Source: Streptomyces flaveolus
GTDB taxonomy: Bacteria > Actinomycetota > Actinomycetes > Streptomycetales > Streptomycetaceae
DNA length: 64,000 bases
Assembly (NCBI RefSeq): GCF_014648815.1
Contig: NZ_BMRV01000001.1
Coordinates: 790,934-854,933, forward strand
Direction of reading: 5' to 3'
The notes below the pieces were generated by a model, which ran no database searches, was not told where the DNA came from, and was given only the letters and a program-made list of their open reading frames with translations. A program made the position numbers and the translations under genes. Position 1 is the stretch's first letter. Each line of letters opens with the position of its first letter. Shown here piece after piece: positions 54,837 to 64,000 of the stretch.

Positions 54837-56015
54837 ATGAGTCACGGCCCCCGGTCCGGCCTCGCCGCGGTGAGTTCCGCGCTGCTGGCCATGAGCAGGC
54901 ACCTCGAGGTGCGCGACGTCCTCAAGACGATCGTCGCCTCCGCCCGCGAGCTGCTCGACGCCGAGTACGCGGCGCTCGGCGTCCCCGACGACCACGGCGG
55001 CTTCGCCCAGTTCGTGGTCGACGGCGTCAGCGACGAGCAGTGGAAGGCCATCGGCCCCCTGCCCCGCCAGCACGGCATCCTCGCCGCGATGCTGCACGAC
55101 GCCCGGCCCGAGCGCCTCGCCGACGTCCGCGAGGACCCCCGCTTCGAGGGCTGGCCGTCCGCCCACCCCGACCTGGCCGACTTCCTGGGGCTGCCGATCC
55201 GCGACGGCGACGAGGTCATCGGCGCGCTCTTCCTGGCGAACAAGCTGCGCCCCGTGGGGGGACACCCCCCACACCCCCCGTGCGTGAAGCCCCAGGGCGG
55301 CTGCGGCTTCACCGAGGAGGACGAGGAACTGCTCGGCATCCTCGCCCAGCACGCCGCGATCGCCCTCACCAACGCCCGCCTGTACGAGCGCAGCCGCGAG
55401 CTGACCATCGCCGAGGAACGCTCCCGCCTCGCCCACGAGCTGCACGACGCCGTCAGCCAGAAACTGTTCTCGCTGCGCCTGACCGCCCAGGCCGTCGCCA
55501 CCCTGGTCGACCGCGACCCCGCGCGCGCCAAGGGCGAGCTCCAGCAGGTCGCCGCGCTCGCCGCCGAGGCCGCCGACGAGCTGCGCGCCGCCGTCGTGGA
55601 ACTGCGCCCCGCAGGTCTGGACGAGGACGGACTCGTCGCCACCCTCCGCACCCAGGTCCAGGTCCTGGACCGCGCCCACACCGCGCGCGTGACCTTCACC
55701 GGCCACGGCGTGAAGGCCCTGCCCGCCGCCCAGGAGGAGGCCGTGCTGCGCGTCGCCCAGGAGGCGCTGCACAACGCGCTGCGCCACTCCGGAGCGGAAC
55801 ACGTCGACGTGACGCTGACCCGGCGCGGCCCCGGAGCCGTGCTGCGCGTCACCGACGACGGCAGCGGCTTCGACCCGCGCACGGTGCGCCGCGCGGGACG
55901 CCACCTGGGCCTGGTCTCGATGCGGGACCGGGCGAACGGCGCCGGCGGCACGCTGACGGTGGAGTCGGCGCCCGGCAAGGGCACCACGATCGAGATGGAG
56001 GTTCCCGGTGGCTGA
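54837..56015 (+). CDS. GAF-domain sensor histidine kinase (HisKA_3 type)
   Basis: 392 aa. GAF domain at about 25-185, HisKA_3 dimerisation domain with phospho-acceptor His203 in AHELHDAVSQKLFSL, and HATPase domain with VAQEALHNALRHS and DDGSGFD. Layout as in DevS-like kinases, soluble. Residues 141-156 (GGHPPHPPCVKPQGGC) come from an in-frame GC-palindromic insertion in the GAF domain, between LANKLRP and GFTEEDEELL. The insertion may affect sensing. It overlaps the response regulator gene by 8 bp. Confidence 0.94.
   Translation: MSHGPRSGLAAVSSALLAMSRHLEVRDVLKTIVASARELLDAEYAALGVPDDHGGFAQFVVDGVSDEQWKAIGPLPRQHGILAAMLHDARPERLADVREDPRFEGWPSAHPDLADFLGLPIRDGDEVIGALFLANKLRPVGGHPPHPPCVKPQGGCGFTEEDEELLGILAQHAAIALTNARLYERSRELTIAEERSRLAHELHDAVSQKLFSLRLTAQAVATLVDRDPARAKGELQQVAALAAEAADELRAAVVELRPAGLDEDGLVATLRTQVQVLDRAHTARVTFTGHGVKALPAAQEEAVLRVAQEALHNALRHSGAEHVDVTLTRRGPGAVLRVTDDGSGFDPRTVRRAGRHLGLVSMRDRANGAGGTLTVESAPGKGTTIEMEVPGG
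55254..55308 (+). repeat. In-frame palindromic insertion in the kinase GAF domain
   Basis: GTGGGGGGACACCCCCCACA forms a 9-bp hairpin and is followed by a CCCCCCGTGCG tract, then GGCGGCTGC. It adds about 16 residues at a position where GAF relatives run straight from the last strand into the helix. Confidence 0.6.
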
Positions 56016-56649
56016 TGCGATCAAGGTGCTGCTCGTCGACGACCACCAGGTGGTCCGCCGGGGGCTGCGCACCTTCCTGGAGGTGCAGGACGACATCGAG
56101 GTCGTCGGCGAGGCCGCCGACGGAGCCGAGGGCGTCGCACGCGCCGAGCAGCTGAAACCCGACGTGATCCTCATGGACGTCAAGATGCCGGGCATGGACG
56201 GCGTCGACGCGCTGCGCCGGCTCCGCGAGCTGGACAACCCCGCGCGCGTACTGATCGTGACCAGCTTCACCGAGCAGCGCACCGTCGTCCCGGCCCTGCG
56301 GGCGGGCGCGGCGGGCTACGTGTACAAGGACGTCGACCCCGACGCGCTGGCCGGCGCCATCCGCTCCGTCCACGCCGGGCACATCCTGCTGCAGCCCGAG
56401 ATCGCGGGCGCCCTCCTGTCCCAGGAGGAGAGCGGCTCCGGCCAGGGCCGAGGGGGGTCGCTCACGGAGCGGGAGCGGGAGGTGCTGGGCCTGATAGCGG
56501 ACGGCCGGTCCAACCGGGAGATCGCCCGGGCACTGGTCCTCTCCGAGAAGACCGTGAAGACCCACGTCTCGAACATCCTGATGAAACTCGACCTCGCGGA
56601 CCGCACCCAGGCCGCGCTGTGGGCGGTACGCCACGGTGTGACCGGCTGA
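56008..56649 (+). CDS. NarL/FixJ family response regulator
   Basis: 213 aa, GTG start inside the kinase gene. Receiver domain with the acidic pair in LLVDDHQVV, phospho-acceptor Asp in ILMDVKMPGMDG and Lys in YVYKDVDPDAL. LuxR-type output domain (about 150-210) with LTEREREVLGLIADGRSNRE and EKTVKTHVSNILMKL. Partner of the GAF kinase; target genes unknown. Confidence 0.95.
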   Translation: MADAIKVLLVDDHQVVRRGLRTFLEVQDDIEVVGEAADGAEGVARAEQLKPDVILMDVKMPGMDGVDALRRLRELDNPARVLIVTSFTEQRTVVPALRAGAAGYVYKDVDPDALAGAIRSVHAGHILLQPEIAGALLSQEESGSGQGRGGSLTEREREVLGLIADGRSNREIARALVLSEKTVKTHVSNILMKLDLADRTQAALWAVRHGVTG

Positions 56650-56813
56650 TGGTCCGACCGGTACGCCGCCGCAACGCGGAGGGTTCCACTCCGGTGCGAG
56701 ATTCATACCGTCGTGGGAATGTCCCCCACATGGCGCATCCTTCTCCACGCCCGGCCGTTCTCCAGTGCGTGCTGCGGCGAGTGCCGCGGCAATCGCTAGG
56801 GAGGGTTTAGCAA

Positions 56814-57059
56814 GTGAAGAACCTGAAGAAGGCAGCGGCCGTGACGATGGTGGCCGGCGGGCTGATCGCCGCGGGTGCGGGCATGGCCTCCGCCACCGAC
56901 GGCTCCCACGCCCACGGTGAGGCCATCGGCTCCCCGGGTGTCATCTCGGGCAACGTCGTCCAGGCCCCGATCCACATCCCGGTGAACGCGGTCGGCAACA
57001 GCGTCAACGTCATCGGCCTCCTGAACCCGGCCTTCGGCAACCTGGGCCTCAACCACTGA
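56814..57059 (+). CDS. chpE: Short chaplin ChpE
   Basis: 81 aa, GTG start with GGAGGG upstream. Signal peptide MKNLKKAAAVTMVAGGLIAA with cleavage after ASA, leaving one chaplin domain (PGVISGNVVQAPIHIPVNAV, then GNSVNVIGLLNPAFGN). It lacks the two cysteines of other chaplins, the mark of ChpE. Chaplins form amyloid-like hydrophobic films on aerial hyphae and spores, and with short chaplins lower surface tension during aerial growth. Confidence 0.95.
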   Translation: MKNLKKAAAVTMVAGGLIAAGAGMASATDGSHAHGEAIGSPGVISGNVVQAPIHIPVNAVGNSVNVIGLLNPAFGNLGLNH

Positions 57060-57155
57060 GCCACCACCCCCACAGCGCCCCGGCCTCCCGGCCCCACCCG
57101 GGAGGCCGCTCGCGTACACAAGGCTGAGCCTGCGGGCGATGGCACCCTCCCCGGG

Positions 57156-57258
57156 CCTGCGGGCAGTCGTGCCGCACCCCACCCCCGCCACCCAGCCGGC
57201 CTGCGGGCAGTCGTGCCGCACCCCACCCCTCCACCCAGCCTGCGGGCAGTCGTGCCGC
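57156..57258 (+). repeat. Three 20-bp direct repeats downstream of chpE
   Basis: CCTGCGGGCAGTCGTGCCGC at 57156-57175, 57200-57219 and 57239-57258 (periods 44 and 39 bp), separated by C-rich CACCCCACCC spacers. After the last copy, GTGCCGC-TGG-GGCGGCAC forms a hairpin that may terminate chpE. The sequence type is common in Streptomyces spacers. It fills most of the 298-bp gap before the next gene. Confidence 0.8.
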
Positions 57259-57357
57259 TGGGGCGGCACGGGTGGGCGCAGGCGGCACCCCGTCAGCGCC
57301 GGGCTGCGCACCCCACCCCGGGCACCCCACCGACGCCGGGCACCCCACCGAGGGACG

Positions 57358-58137
57358 TCACCGCTCCCGCTCCTCCACAACGGAGTTGTACGCCGCGACC
57401 TGCGCCCGCCGAGCCGTCCGCTCCACCGGCCGCAACGCCTCCCCCCGCGCCGCCATCTCCGACGCGCTCACCGCACCCCCGTGCCCGTTCTCGTACGCCA
57501 GAGCCACCAACGCCCCCACCCGCTGCGCCAACTCCAGCACCCGCACGGCCCGCGGCGGATACCCCGGCGCCAGCACCTCCCGCCCCCGCTCCGCCCGCGC
57601 CCGGTACGCCGCGATCGCCGCCTCCGCCACCGGCCCCGACCCGGCGACGTCCAGCCGCGTCAACACCTCCGTCGCGTCCCGCAGCGCCTCCGCAAGCTCC
57701 CGCTCCGCCTCCCCGAGCGACGGCACGTCCGCCGGCGGAGCCTCCCGCACCGGCAGGCAGTGCCAGACGACCTCGACGTGCACATCACCCGACGGCCCGG
57801 CCTCGTACACCTCCGGCACCAGCCCCAGCGCGGCCCCGTGACAGACCACCGCCTCCTCGGCCTCCAGCGCCCGCGCGTTGAACTCCGGCGGCCCGCTCAG
57901 CCCCAGCGGATGCCCCGGCGCGGGCAGTGCGACCCGCAGCCCGGTCGCCCCGAGCGCCCGCAACCGCCCGAGCGCCAGCGTGAGACCTACCGGCCCCGCC
58001 TCACCGGGCAACCCCTCCACCCGATGCACCGCGTCCTCGCCGACGATCGCGACCGCGGCGTCATCCGGCGAGACGATTCCGGCAATAAGCGCATTTCCCC
58101 AGGCGGCAAGGCGCCCTGCGCGTGGTTCCGAGAGCAT
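57358..58137 (-). CDS. Conserved hypothetical protein
   Basis: 259 aa from ATG 58137. I do not recognise a named family. The N-terminal half alternates hydrophobic strands (NALIAGIVSPDDAAVAIVGE, then GLRVALPAPGHPLGLSGPPE), the C-terminal half is helical and Ala/Glu/Arg-rich (GEAERELAEALRDATEVLTR). No signal peptide, membrane helix or metal motif. Strong Streptomyces codon bias. Divergent from the ABC ATPase gene. Confidence 0.78.
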   Translation of the reverse strand: MLSEPRAGRLAAWGNALIAGIVSPDDAAVAIVGEDAVHRVEGLPGEAGPVGLTLALGRLRALGATGLRVALPAPGHPLGLSGPPEFNARALEAEEAVVCHGAALGLVPEVYEAGPSGDVHVEVVWHCLPVREAPPADVPSLGEAERELAEALRDATEVLTRLDVAGSGPVAEAAIAAYRARAERGREVLAPGYPPRAVRVLELAQRVGALVALAYENGHGGAVSASEMAARGEALRPVERTARRAQVAAYNSVVEERER

Positions 58138-58289
58138 GCCCCCACCCTAAGGACCGGACCGATGGAACAGCGAAGCCGACCGGTGGCGTAGATTTCCTGG
58201 AGGGCCTGCGCCCACCGGCGCGGCGGCCCCAGTCACAGGCGTACGCGACAGCCGAGACCGGCCACACTGCAAGGGGAGACACTGCGCTC

Positions 58290-59087
<798 letters not shown>

Positions 59088-59140
59088 CCGCCCCCTGTGC
59101 GCCCTGTCCCCGGCACGTGTCACGGACCTACCATGACCAC

Positions 59141-59572
59141 GTGAACGACATCGACGCATGGGTGTGGTGGCTCGTCGCCGCGGCAGCGCTCGGAATCCCG
59201 CTCGTCGTGACCGCGATGCCGGAGTTCGGGATGCTCGCCGTCGGCGCGGTCGCGGCCGCCGTCGCCTCCGGCGTCGGGGCCGACCTCGTGGTCCAGGTAC
59301 TCGTCTTCGTCATCGTCTCGGTCGCCCTCATCGCCGTCGTACGGCCCATCGCCGCCCGGCACCGCTCCCAACGGCCCCAACTCGCCACCGGCGTCGACGC
59401 CCTGAAGGGCAGACAGGCCGTCGTGCTCGAACGGGTCGACGGGAACGGCGGCCGGATCAAACTCGCCGGCGAGGTCTGGTCGGCACGTGCACTCGACACC
59501 GGCCGCGCCTACGAAGCCGGCCAGGAAGTGGACGTCGTGGACATCGAGGGGGCCACCGCGATCATCATGTGA
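59141..59572 (+). CDS. NfeD family membrane protein
   Basis: 143 aa from GTG 59141. Three to four transmembrane helices (about 8-75, WWLVAAAALGIPLVV to VSVALIAVVRPIAA), then an OB-fold NfeD domain (GRQAVVLERVDGNGGRIKLA to EVDVVDIEGATAIIM). NfeD proteins work with SPFH proteins, and the next gene, 100 bp on, encodes one. A TACCAT -10-like element ends 6 nt before the GTG, so the message may be leaderless. Confidence 0.93.
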   Translation: MNDIDAWVWWLVAAAALGIPLVVTAMPEFGMLAVGAVAAAVASGVGADLVVQVLVFVIVSVALIAVVRPIAARHRSQRPQLATGVDALKGRQAVVLERVDGNGGRIKLAGEVWSARALDTGRAYEAGQEVDVVDIEGATAIIM

Positions 59573-59672
59573 CCGGCACGAGCAAGTGGCCCGAACATGC
59601 CCCGGGGCATGCGACGGTCTGTCAGACTCGACCAGCAAGATCTTCAGGCGGAGAAGGGTACGCGGAGCCACG

Positions 59673-60638
59673 ATGCAACCGGTCATCATCGTACTGATCA
59701 TCCTGGTGGTGTTGGTCTTCATCGCCCTGATCAAGACCATCCAGGTCATCCCACAGGCCAGTGCCGCCATCGTCGAGCGCTTCGGCCGCTACACGCGGAC
59801 GCTGAACGCGGGGCTCAACATCGTGGTCCCCTTCATCGACACCATTCGCAACCGCATCGACCTGCGCGAACAGGTCGTCCCCTTCCCGCCGCAGCCGGTG
59901 ATCACCCAGGACAACCTGGTCGTCAACATCGACACCGTCATCTACTACCAGGTGACCGACGCCCGCGCCGCGACGTACGAGGTGGCCAGCTACATCCAGG
60001 CGATCGAGCAGCTCACCGTCACCACCCTGCGCAACATCATCGGCGGCATGGACCTCGAGCGGACCCTGACCTCCCGTGAGGAGATCAACGCGGCCCTGCG
60101 CGGCGTTCTCGACGAGGCCACCGGCAAGTGGGGCATCCGCGTCAACCGCGTGGAGCTCAAGGCCATCGAACCGCCCACCTCCATCCAGGACTCGATGGAG
60201 AAGCAGATGCGCGCCGACCGCGACAAGCGCGCCGCGATCCTCCAGGCCGAAGGCGTCCGGCAGTCCGAGATCCTGCGCGCCGAGGGCGAGAAGCAGTCCC
60301 AGATCCTGCGCGCCGAAGGTGAGGCCAAGGCCGCCGCCCTGCGCGCCGAAGGCGAGGCCCAGGCCGTCCGTACGGTCTTCGAGGCGATCCACGCCGGCGA
60401 CCCGGACCAGAAGCTGCTCTCCTACCAGTACCTTCAGATGCTCCCGAAGATCGCCGAGGGCGACGCCAACAAGCTCTGGATCGTCCCCAGCGAGATCGGC
60501 GACGCCCTCAAGGGCCTGTCCGGCGCCATGGGTAACTTCGGTGGCCTGGGCGGCGGTTCGGGAAGCGGCAACGGCGGCAGCACCGCAGGGGCCTCCGTCC
60601 CGGCCCAGGAACGCCGCGAAAAGCCGAGCATCGACTGA
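59673..60638 (+). CDS. SPFH/band 7 domain membrane protein
   Basis: 321 aa from ATG 59673 (GGAG 6 nt upstream). N-terminal transmembrane helix (MQPVIIVLIILVVLVFIALI), SPFH domain (about 25-195), then a coiled region with four repeats of (L)RAEGE type (ILQAEGVRQSEILRAEGEKQ and on), and a Gly/Ser-rich tail. It forms large membrane rings and organises membrane microdomains, with NfeD as usual partner. Same operon as NfeD. Confidence 0.94.
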   Translation: MQPVIIVLIILVVLVFIALIKTIQVIPQASAAIVERFGRYTRTLNAGLNIVVPFIDTIRNRIDLREQVVPFPPQPVITQDNLVVNIDTVIYYQVTDARAATYEVASYIQAIEQLTVTTLRNIIGGMDLERTLTSREEINAALRGVLDEATGKWGIRVNRVELKAIEPPTSIQDSMEKQMRADRDKRAAILQAEGVRQSEILRAEGEKQSQILRAEGEAKAAALRAEGEAQAVRTVFEAIHAGDPDQKLLSYQYLQMLPKIAEGDANKLWIVPSEIGDALKGLSGAMGNFGGLGGGSGSGNGGSTAGASVPAQERREKPSID

Positions 60639-60664
60639 CGGACCTCAGGAACGACGTTCCCCGC

Positions 60665-60742
60665 ACCCGCCTCAGGGGCGCGGGGCCGTGCCGATCTGCG
60701 GCTCCGCCGCGTGGGCGCGACCAGCCACACACAACCGTGAGC
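60665..60742. repeat. Dispersed Streptomyces intergenic repeat (REP-like)
   Basis: Sequence of the type CAGGGGCGCGGGGCCGTGCC, then GATCTGCGGCTCCGCCGCG and TGGGCGCGACCAGCCAC. From memory this is found in many copies between Streptomyces genes. Here it lies between the convergent SPFH and HNH genes and may act as terminator. Confidence 0.65.
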
Positions 60743-60770
60743 CGAAGACCGACCGGCCCCGGCAGATGCC

Positions 60771-61277
60771 CTACGCCGCGCTCAGCGCCAGCCACTCCGG
60801 CAGCGCCTCGACATCGTCTTGGGCCAGCGCCAGCAACATCGCATCGGCCGGCGTCGGCTCGAACGGCGTCCGCAGCAGCGGCATGCCCGCCTGCTCCGGC
60901 GTCCGGTTCGCCTTGCGGTGATTGTCCTCCGCGCAGGACGCCACCGTGTTCAGCCACGTGTCCTGCCCGCCGTGCGACCTCGGCACCACGTGGTCCACGG
61001 TCGTCGCCCGCCGGCCGCAGTACGCGCACCGGTGCCGGTCCCGGACCAGCACACCCCGCCTCGACCACGGCGCACGTCTTCGGAAGGGCACCCGCACGTA
61101 TTGGCACAGCCTGATCACCCGGGGCGCCGGTATGTCCAGCGCGGCTCCGCGCATCCGCAGTTCGGGGTGGGCCTGTTCGACGACGGCCTTGTCCTGGAGC
61201 ACCAAGACGACGGCTCGATTCAGCGTCACCGTCGACAGCGGCTCGAAGCTCGCGTTCAGCACCAGCGTGTCCCGCAT
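60771..61277 (-). CDS. HNH endonuclease family protein
   Basis: 168 aa from ATG 61277 (GAGGTGGG upstream). N-terminal part RDTLVLNASFEPLSTVTLNR is typical of this HNH subfamily. The HNH core is at about 85-125, CAYCGRRATTVDHVVPRSHG followed by an Asn and a Cys in ASCAEDNHRKANRT. Small stand-alone HNH proteins are common in actinobacteria; substrate unknown. Neither intron nor mobile context is visible, so a host repair or nicking role is possible. Confidence 0.9.
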   Translation of the reverse strand: MRDTLVLNASFEPLSTVTLNRAVVLVLQDKAVVEQAHPELRMRGAALDIPAPRVIRLCQYVRVPFRRRAPWSRRGVLVRDRHRCAYCGRRATTVDHVVPRSHGGQDTWLNTVASCAEDNHRKANRTPEQAGMPLLRTPFEPTPADAMLLALAQDDVEALPEWLALSAA

Positions 61278-61415
61278 ACCAGCCCACCTCCCGTGTGCAC
61301 CGGCCCACCCCCTGGCGGGCTGGGATCAACTCTGGCCGGGCACGCCGGGATGGACAACGCAATATCCGCCGCTCACCACGAGGGCCGTCCCCGCATCCCC
61401 TGCAAGGCCCCCGGC

Positions 61416-61461
61416 AACAAAAATGCCCGCCCCTGATCACTTCCAAGACCAGAGGCGGGCA
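61416..61461 (-). terminator. Intrinsic terminator of the YbhB-type gene
   Basis: TGCCCGCC (61424-61431) pairs with GGCGGGCA (61454-61461), with CTG/CAG extending the stem inside; five T follow on the minus strand. Confidence 0.85.
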
Positions 61462-61485
61462 AACGTTCCATGAACGCTCGGTTGC

Positions 61486-62025
61486 TCAGCTGTCGGCGGG
61501 CACCTCGTACTCACCGACGAGCTGGGCACGGGCGATCGTGTGGAACCGCAGGTTGAAACCCACGAAGGCGGGCGTCGCGTCGGCGTCCGGGCCGAGCTTC
61601 TCCTCGTCCACGGCGTACACCGTGAAGACATAACGGTGCGGGCCGTCCCCGGCCGGGGGCGCGGCACCGCCGAAGTCCTTGCTGCCGTAGTCGTTGCGCG
61701 CCTGTACAGCGCCCTTCGGCAGCCCCTCGAACGTGCCGCTGCCCGCGCCCACCGGCAGCTCGGTCACCGAGGCCGGGATGTCGAACACCACCCAGTGCCA
61801 GAACCCGCTGCCCGTCGGGGCGTCCGGGTCGTAGCACGTCACGGCGAAGCTCTTGGTCTCGGCGGGGAAGCCCTCCCACCGCAGATGCGGAGAGGTGTTG
61901 CCGGCCGCGTAGACCTGAGCGTCCTTGAGCGTCGCCCCCTCCTGGACGTCGTCGCTCGTGACCGTGAACGACGGCACGGGCGGGTGGAAGTCATGGGGGA
62001 GCGGACGCCGCTTGAGCTCGGTCAC
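61486..62025 (-). CDS. YbhB/YbcL family (PEBP/Raf kinase inhibitor-like) protein
   Basis: 179 aa, GTG start with GAGG upstream. PEBP fold motifs: [40 protein letters not shown] and [14 protein letters not shown]. Cytoplasmic; binds small anionic ligands in relatives, with no enzymatic role known in bacteria. It follows Spo0M by 49 bp on the same strand but has its own terminator. Confidence 0.93.
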   Translation of the reverse strand: MTELKRRPLPHDFHPPVPSFTVTSDDVQEGATLKDAQVYAAGNTSPHLRWEGFPAETKSFAVTCYDPDAPTGSGFWHWVVFDIPASVTELPVGAGSGTFEGLPKGAVQARNDYGSKDFGGAAPPAGDGPHRYVFTVYAVDEEKLGPDADATPAFVGFNLRFHTIARAQLVGEYEVPADS

Positions 62026-62074
62026 CTCGGTACCTCCTGATCGTTCGGTGCAGAGATGACCGAGCCTAGAACCA

Positions 62075-62857
62075 CTAGAACCAGTTCCGCTTGCTGCCGA
62101 CCTCGGACAGCCACTGGTTGAGGTACGCCGTCCAGTCGGTCCCCTGGTAGTCGTTCAGCCCCACCTTGAACGACCGGAACGTGTCACTGCCCTCGCTGAA
62201 CAGGCCCGGCTTCTTGTCCATCTCCAGCACGACGTCCATCGCCTGCGCGTCGGCCACGAAGCTCAGCTCGACCTGGTTCAGCCCCCGGTACTGCTGCGGC
62301 GGGAAGAACTCGATCTCCTGGTAGAACGGCAGCTTCTGGCGCGTACCCCGGATGTGACCGCGCTCCATGTCCGCGCTCTTGAAGCGGAAGCCCAGCTGGA
62401 TGAACGCGTCCAGGATCGCCTTCTGCGCCGGAAGCGGGTGCACGTTGATCGCGTCCAGGTCACCGGAGTCCACGGCACGAGCGATCTCCAGCTCGGTCGT
62501 GACCCCGATGTCCATGCCGCGCAGCGCCTGCCCGTCGATCATCGTGACTGGCGTCTCCCACGGGATCTCCAGACCGAACGGCACCGCGTGCACCGCGTTC
62601 GCCTTCAGCTCGAAGGCACCGCCGAGCCGCACCTTCGTGAACTCGATGTCCTGCTTGTGCTCCTGGTCGCCGCTCTCCACCTCGACCTTGGCCTGCAGAC
62701 CCACCGACAGACCCTCGATCTGCTGGTCGACCGAACCGCCCTGGATCCGCACCTCACCCTGGACGACACCGCCCGGAACGACGTTGACCTCACTCAGCAC
62801 GGTCTCCACCGAAGCACCGCCGGCCCCCAGGCTCGCGAGCAGCTTCTTGAACGCCAT
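62075..62857 (-). CDS. spo0M: Sporulation-control protein Spo0M
   Basis: 260 aa arrestin-fold protein from ATG 62857. It begins [20 protein letters not shown] and contains the family stretch [20 protein letters not shown], then [15 protein letters not shown]. In Bacillus Spo0M affects phosphorelay-driven sporulation; in Streptomyces the role is unproven. The C-terminus carries [20 protein letters not shown], usual for the long form. Confidence 0.93.
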   Translation of the reverse strand: MAFKKLLASLGAGGASVETVLSEVNVVPGGVVQGEVRIQGGSVDQQIEGLSVGLQAKVEVESGDQEHKQDIEFTKVRLGGAFELKANAVHAVPFGLEIPWETPVTMIDGQALRGMDIGVTTELEIARAVDSGDLDAINVHPLPAQKAILDAFIQLGFRFKSADMERGHIRGTRQKLPFYQEIEFFPPQQYRGLNQVELSFVADAQAMDVVLEMDKKPGLFSEGSDTFRSFKVGLNDYQGTDWTAYLNQWLSEVGSKRNWF

Positions 62858-63003
62858 GTCTCTCCCTCTCCAGGCTGTGTGTGAACCCTTGATCCCTAGA
62901 AACGCGATCCGGCCGCGACCGGTTCCGCGCCCCTCACCCTGACAAGGCGGGCGCCCGCTGACCACCCCTGCGAACCCACCCGCCTGCGTTACGCTCGGAC
63001 GGC

Positions 63004-63645
63004 ATGATCGCGAGCCCCGACCGTACGCCCCTGCCCCGGGAATTCTTCGACCGCCCCATCCTCGAGGTCGCCCCCGACCTCCTGGGCCGCATCCTCCTGC
63101 GGAACACCCCGGACGGTCCGATCGCCCTCCGCCTGACAGAGGTCGAGGCCTATGACGGTCAGAACGACCCCGGCTCGCACGCCTACCGAGGCCGCACACC
63201 CCGCAACGACGTGATGTTCGGTCCCCCCGGACACGTGTACGTCTACTTCACCTACGGCATGTGGTTCTGCATGAACCTGGTCTGCGGTCCCGAAGGCAGG
63301 GCGAGCGCCGTTCTGCTCCGCGCCGGCGAGATCATCGAGGGCGCTGAGCTGGCCCGCACCCGTCGACTCTCGGCCCGCAACGACAAGGAACTGGCCAAAG
63401 GCCCGGCCCGCCTGGCCACCGCCCTCGGCGTGGACCGCGCCCTGAACGGCACGGACGCGTGCGCCACCGAGGACACCCCGCTGCGCATCCTGACGGGCGC
63501 CCCCGTACCGCGCGGTCAGGTACGCAACGGCCCGCGTACCGGCGTGGCCGGCGAAGGTGGCGTCCACCCGTGGCGTTACTGGGTCGCGGACGACCCGACG
63601 GTCAGTCCGTACCGTGCCCACGTGCCACGGCGCCGCCGAAGTTGA
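63004..63645 (+). CDS. DNA-3-methyladenine glycosylase (AAG/MPG type)
   Basis: 213 aa. Removes alkylated purines in base excision repair. Family motifs are clear: [40 protein letters not shown] with the catalytic Glu, [19 protein letters not shown] and [13 protein letters not shown] close match in length. The C-terminus is basic. Divergent from spo0M. Confidence 0.95.
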   Translation: MIASPDRTPLPREFFDRPILEVAPDLLGRILLRNTPDGPIALRLTEVEAYDGQNDPGSHAYRGRTPRNDVMFGPPGHVYVYFTYGMWFCMNLVCGPEGRASAVLLRAGEIIEGAELARTRRLSARNDKELAKGPARLATALGVDRALNGTDACATEDTPLRILTGAPVPRGQVRNGPRTGVAGEGGVHPWRYWVADDPTVSPYRAHVPRRRRS

Positions 63646-63820
63646 CTCGCCCCTACGAGGCGCGTAACGTGGCCCGAGCCGCTGAACCGGGTACGGCGAT
63701 CGCCTGCAGCCGGAGCGGCCAACCCACTACGACGACTCCTCTCGCGAGGCCGATTTCGGCGTGTCCGCATGCCCGAATTCGAACTCACCGGCTCGATTAT
63801 GAGTCGGCAGGGAAATCGGC

Positions 63821-64000
63821 TAACGTAGTGAATGTCGAAAGGCCGACGAGCGAAAGCGCGAAAGCCTCGACAAATCCCGCCGACCGGGAATCAGGGCCCG
63901 AAAGGATCTGATAGAGTCGGAACCGCCGGAAAGGGAAACGCGAAAGCGGGAACCTGGAAAGCGCCGAGGAAATCGGATCGGAAAAGGATCTGATAGAGTC
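63821..64000 (+). promoter_or_regulatory. Tandem promoters typical of an rRNA operon leader
   Basis: The extended -10 TGATAGAGTC occurs at 63910-63918 and again at 63992-64000, 82 bp apart, each preceded by AAAGGATC. A further -10-like TAACGT is at 63821-63826. The spacing and AT-richer purine tracts (GGAAAGGGAAACGCGAAAGC) match the multi-promoter region upstream of Streptomyces 16S rRNA genes. No -35 consensus is seen, as expected for extended -10 promoters. The rRNA itself lies beyond the window. Confidence 0.75.

Noticed and set aside
57156..57258. CRISPR-like array
   Set aside because: Three repeats with C-rich, similar spacers and no cas genes; an intergenic repeat cluster.
63690..63810. 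tRNA gene near TTCGAACTC
   Set aside because: No acceptor stem or proper D and T arms could be formed on either strand.

Overview
This is a 64 kb stretch of chromosome from a Streptomyces (very high G+C, third-codon positions almost all G or C, many GTG starts, GGAGG-type ribosome sites). From memory, the gene content and order match the core-chromosome region of S. coelicolor that runs from the cobN area through gbn (SCO1839) to chpE (SCO1800). I see no insertion sequence, prophage, CRISPR array or tRNA, so this is conserved core rather than accessory DNA. The novelty lies mostly in small things: leader RNAs, short repeats, mini-ORFs and small-protein clusters.

Region 1 (1-8060, minus strand): an aerobic-type cobalamin operon cobD-cobQ-cobN-chlI/D, joined by 4-bp stop/start overlaps and preceded by a cobalamin riboswitch (7898-8042). 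Region 2 (8113-14337): a Pit phosphate transporter with a small membrane partner and an 11-bp-repeat PHO box, a class II aldolase, an alpha/beta hydrolase, a conserved hypothetical protein and a VOC protein. Region 3 (14500-17731): an ABC-F ATPase with a possible leaderless seven-codon ORF upstream, then the nucleoid protein gene gbn with six GATC sites packed in 68 bp before it, then an enoyl-CoA hydratase. Region 4 (17823-20938): an Asp23/Gls24-AmaP envelope-stress cluster of five overlapping or closely spaced small genes plus a divergent gene. A 116-bp tandem duplication of the last gene's 3' end follows.

Region 5 (21352-30395, minus strand): SDR, GH15 glycosidase, SURF1, a small zinc protein, a DEDDh exonuclease-BRCT fusion, a CopD-like membrane protein, a CoA transferase and a secreted subtilisin. 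Region 6 (30837-36698): DUF485/ActP acetate uptake, moaA, DUF3099, a GlsB-type membrane protein and tyrS. Region 7 (36755-41540): the pmbA/tldD protease pair, whose junction is duplicated into a 29-codon mini-ORF, then fabG and fabI of type II fatty-acid synthesis. Region 8 (41701-48859): a secreted hypothetical protein, a GntR/MFS divergent pair with a 38-aa transporter-associated protein, a SixA phosphatase, serB and a streptophobe membrane protein.

Region 9 (49047-57059): an FHA-FHA-ABCG fusion transporter, a secreted SLT transglycosylase with a riboswitch-like 5' leader, a QueA-like enzyme and SDR, a GAF histidine kinase/NarL response regulator pair with three CCTAGG sites in its promoter region, and the short chaplin chpE. 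Region 10 (57358-64000): a hypothetical protein, an ABC ATPase, NfeD plus SPFH membrane proteins, an HNH nuclease, a PEBP-family protein, Spo0M and a 3-methyladenine glycosylase. The window ends in tandem extended -10 promoters that look like the front of an rRNA operon lying just beyond the edge.
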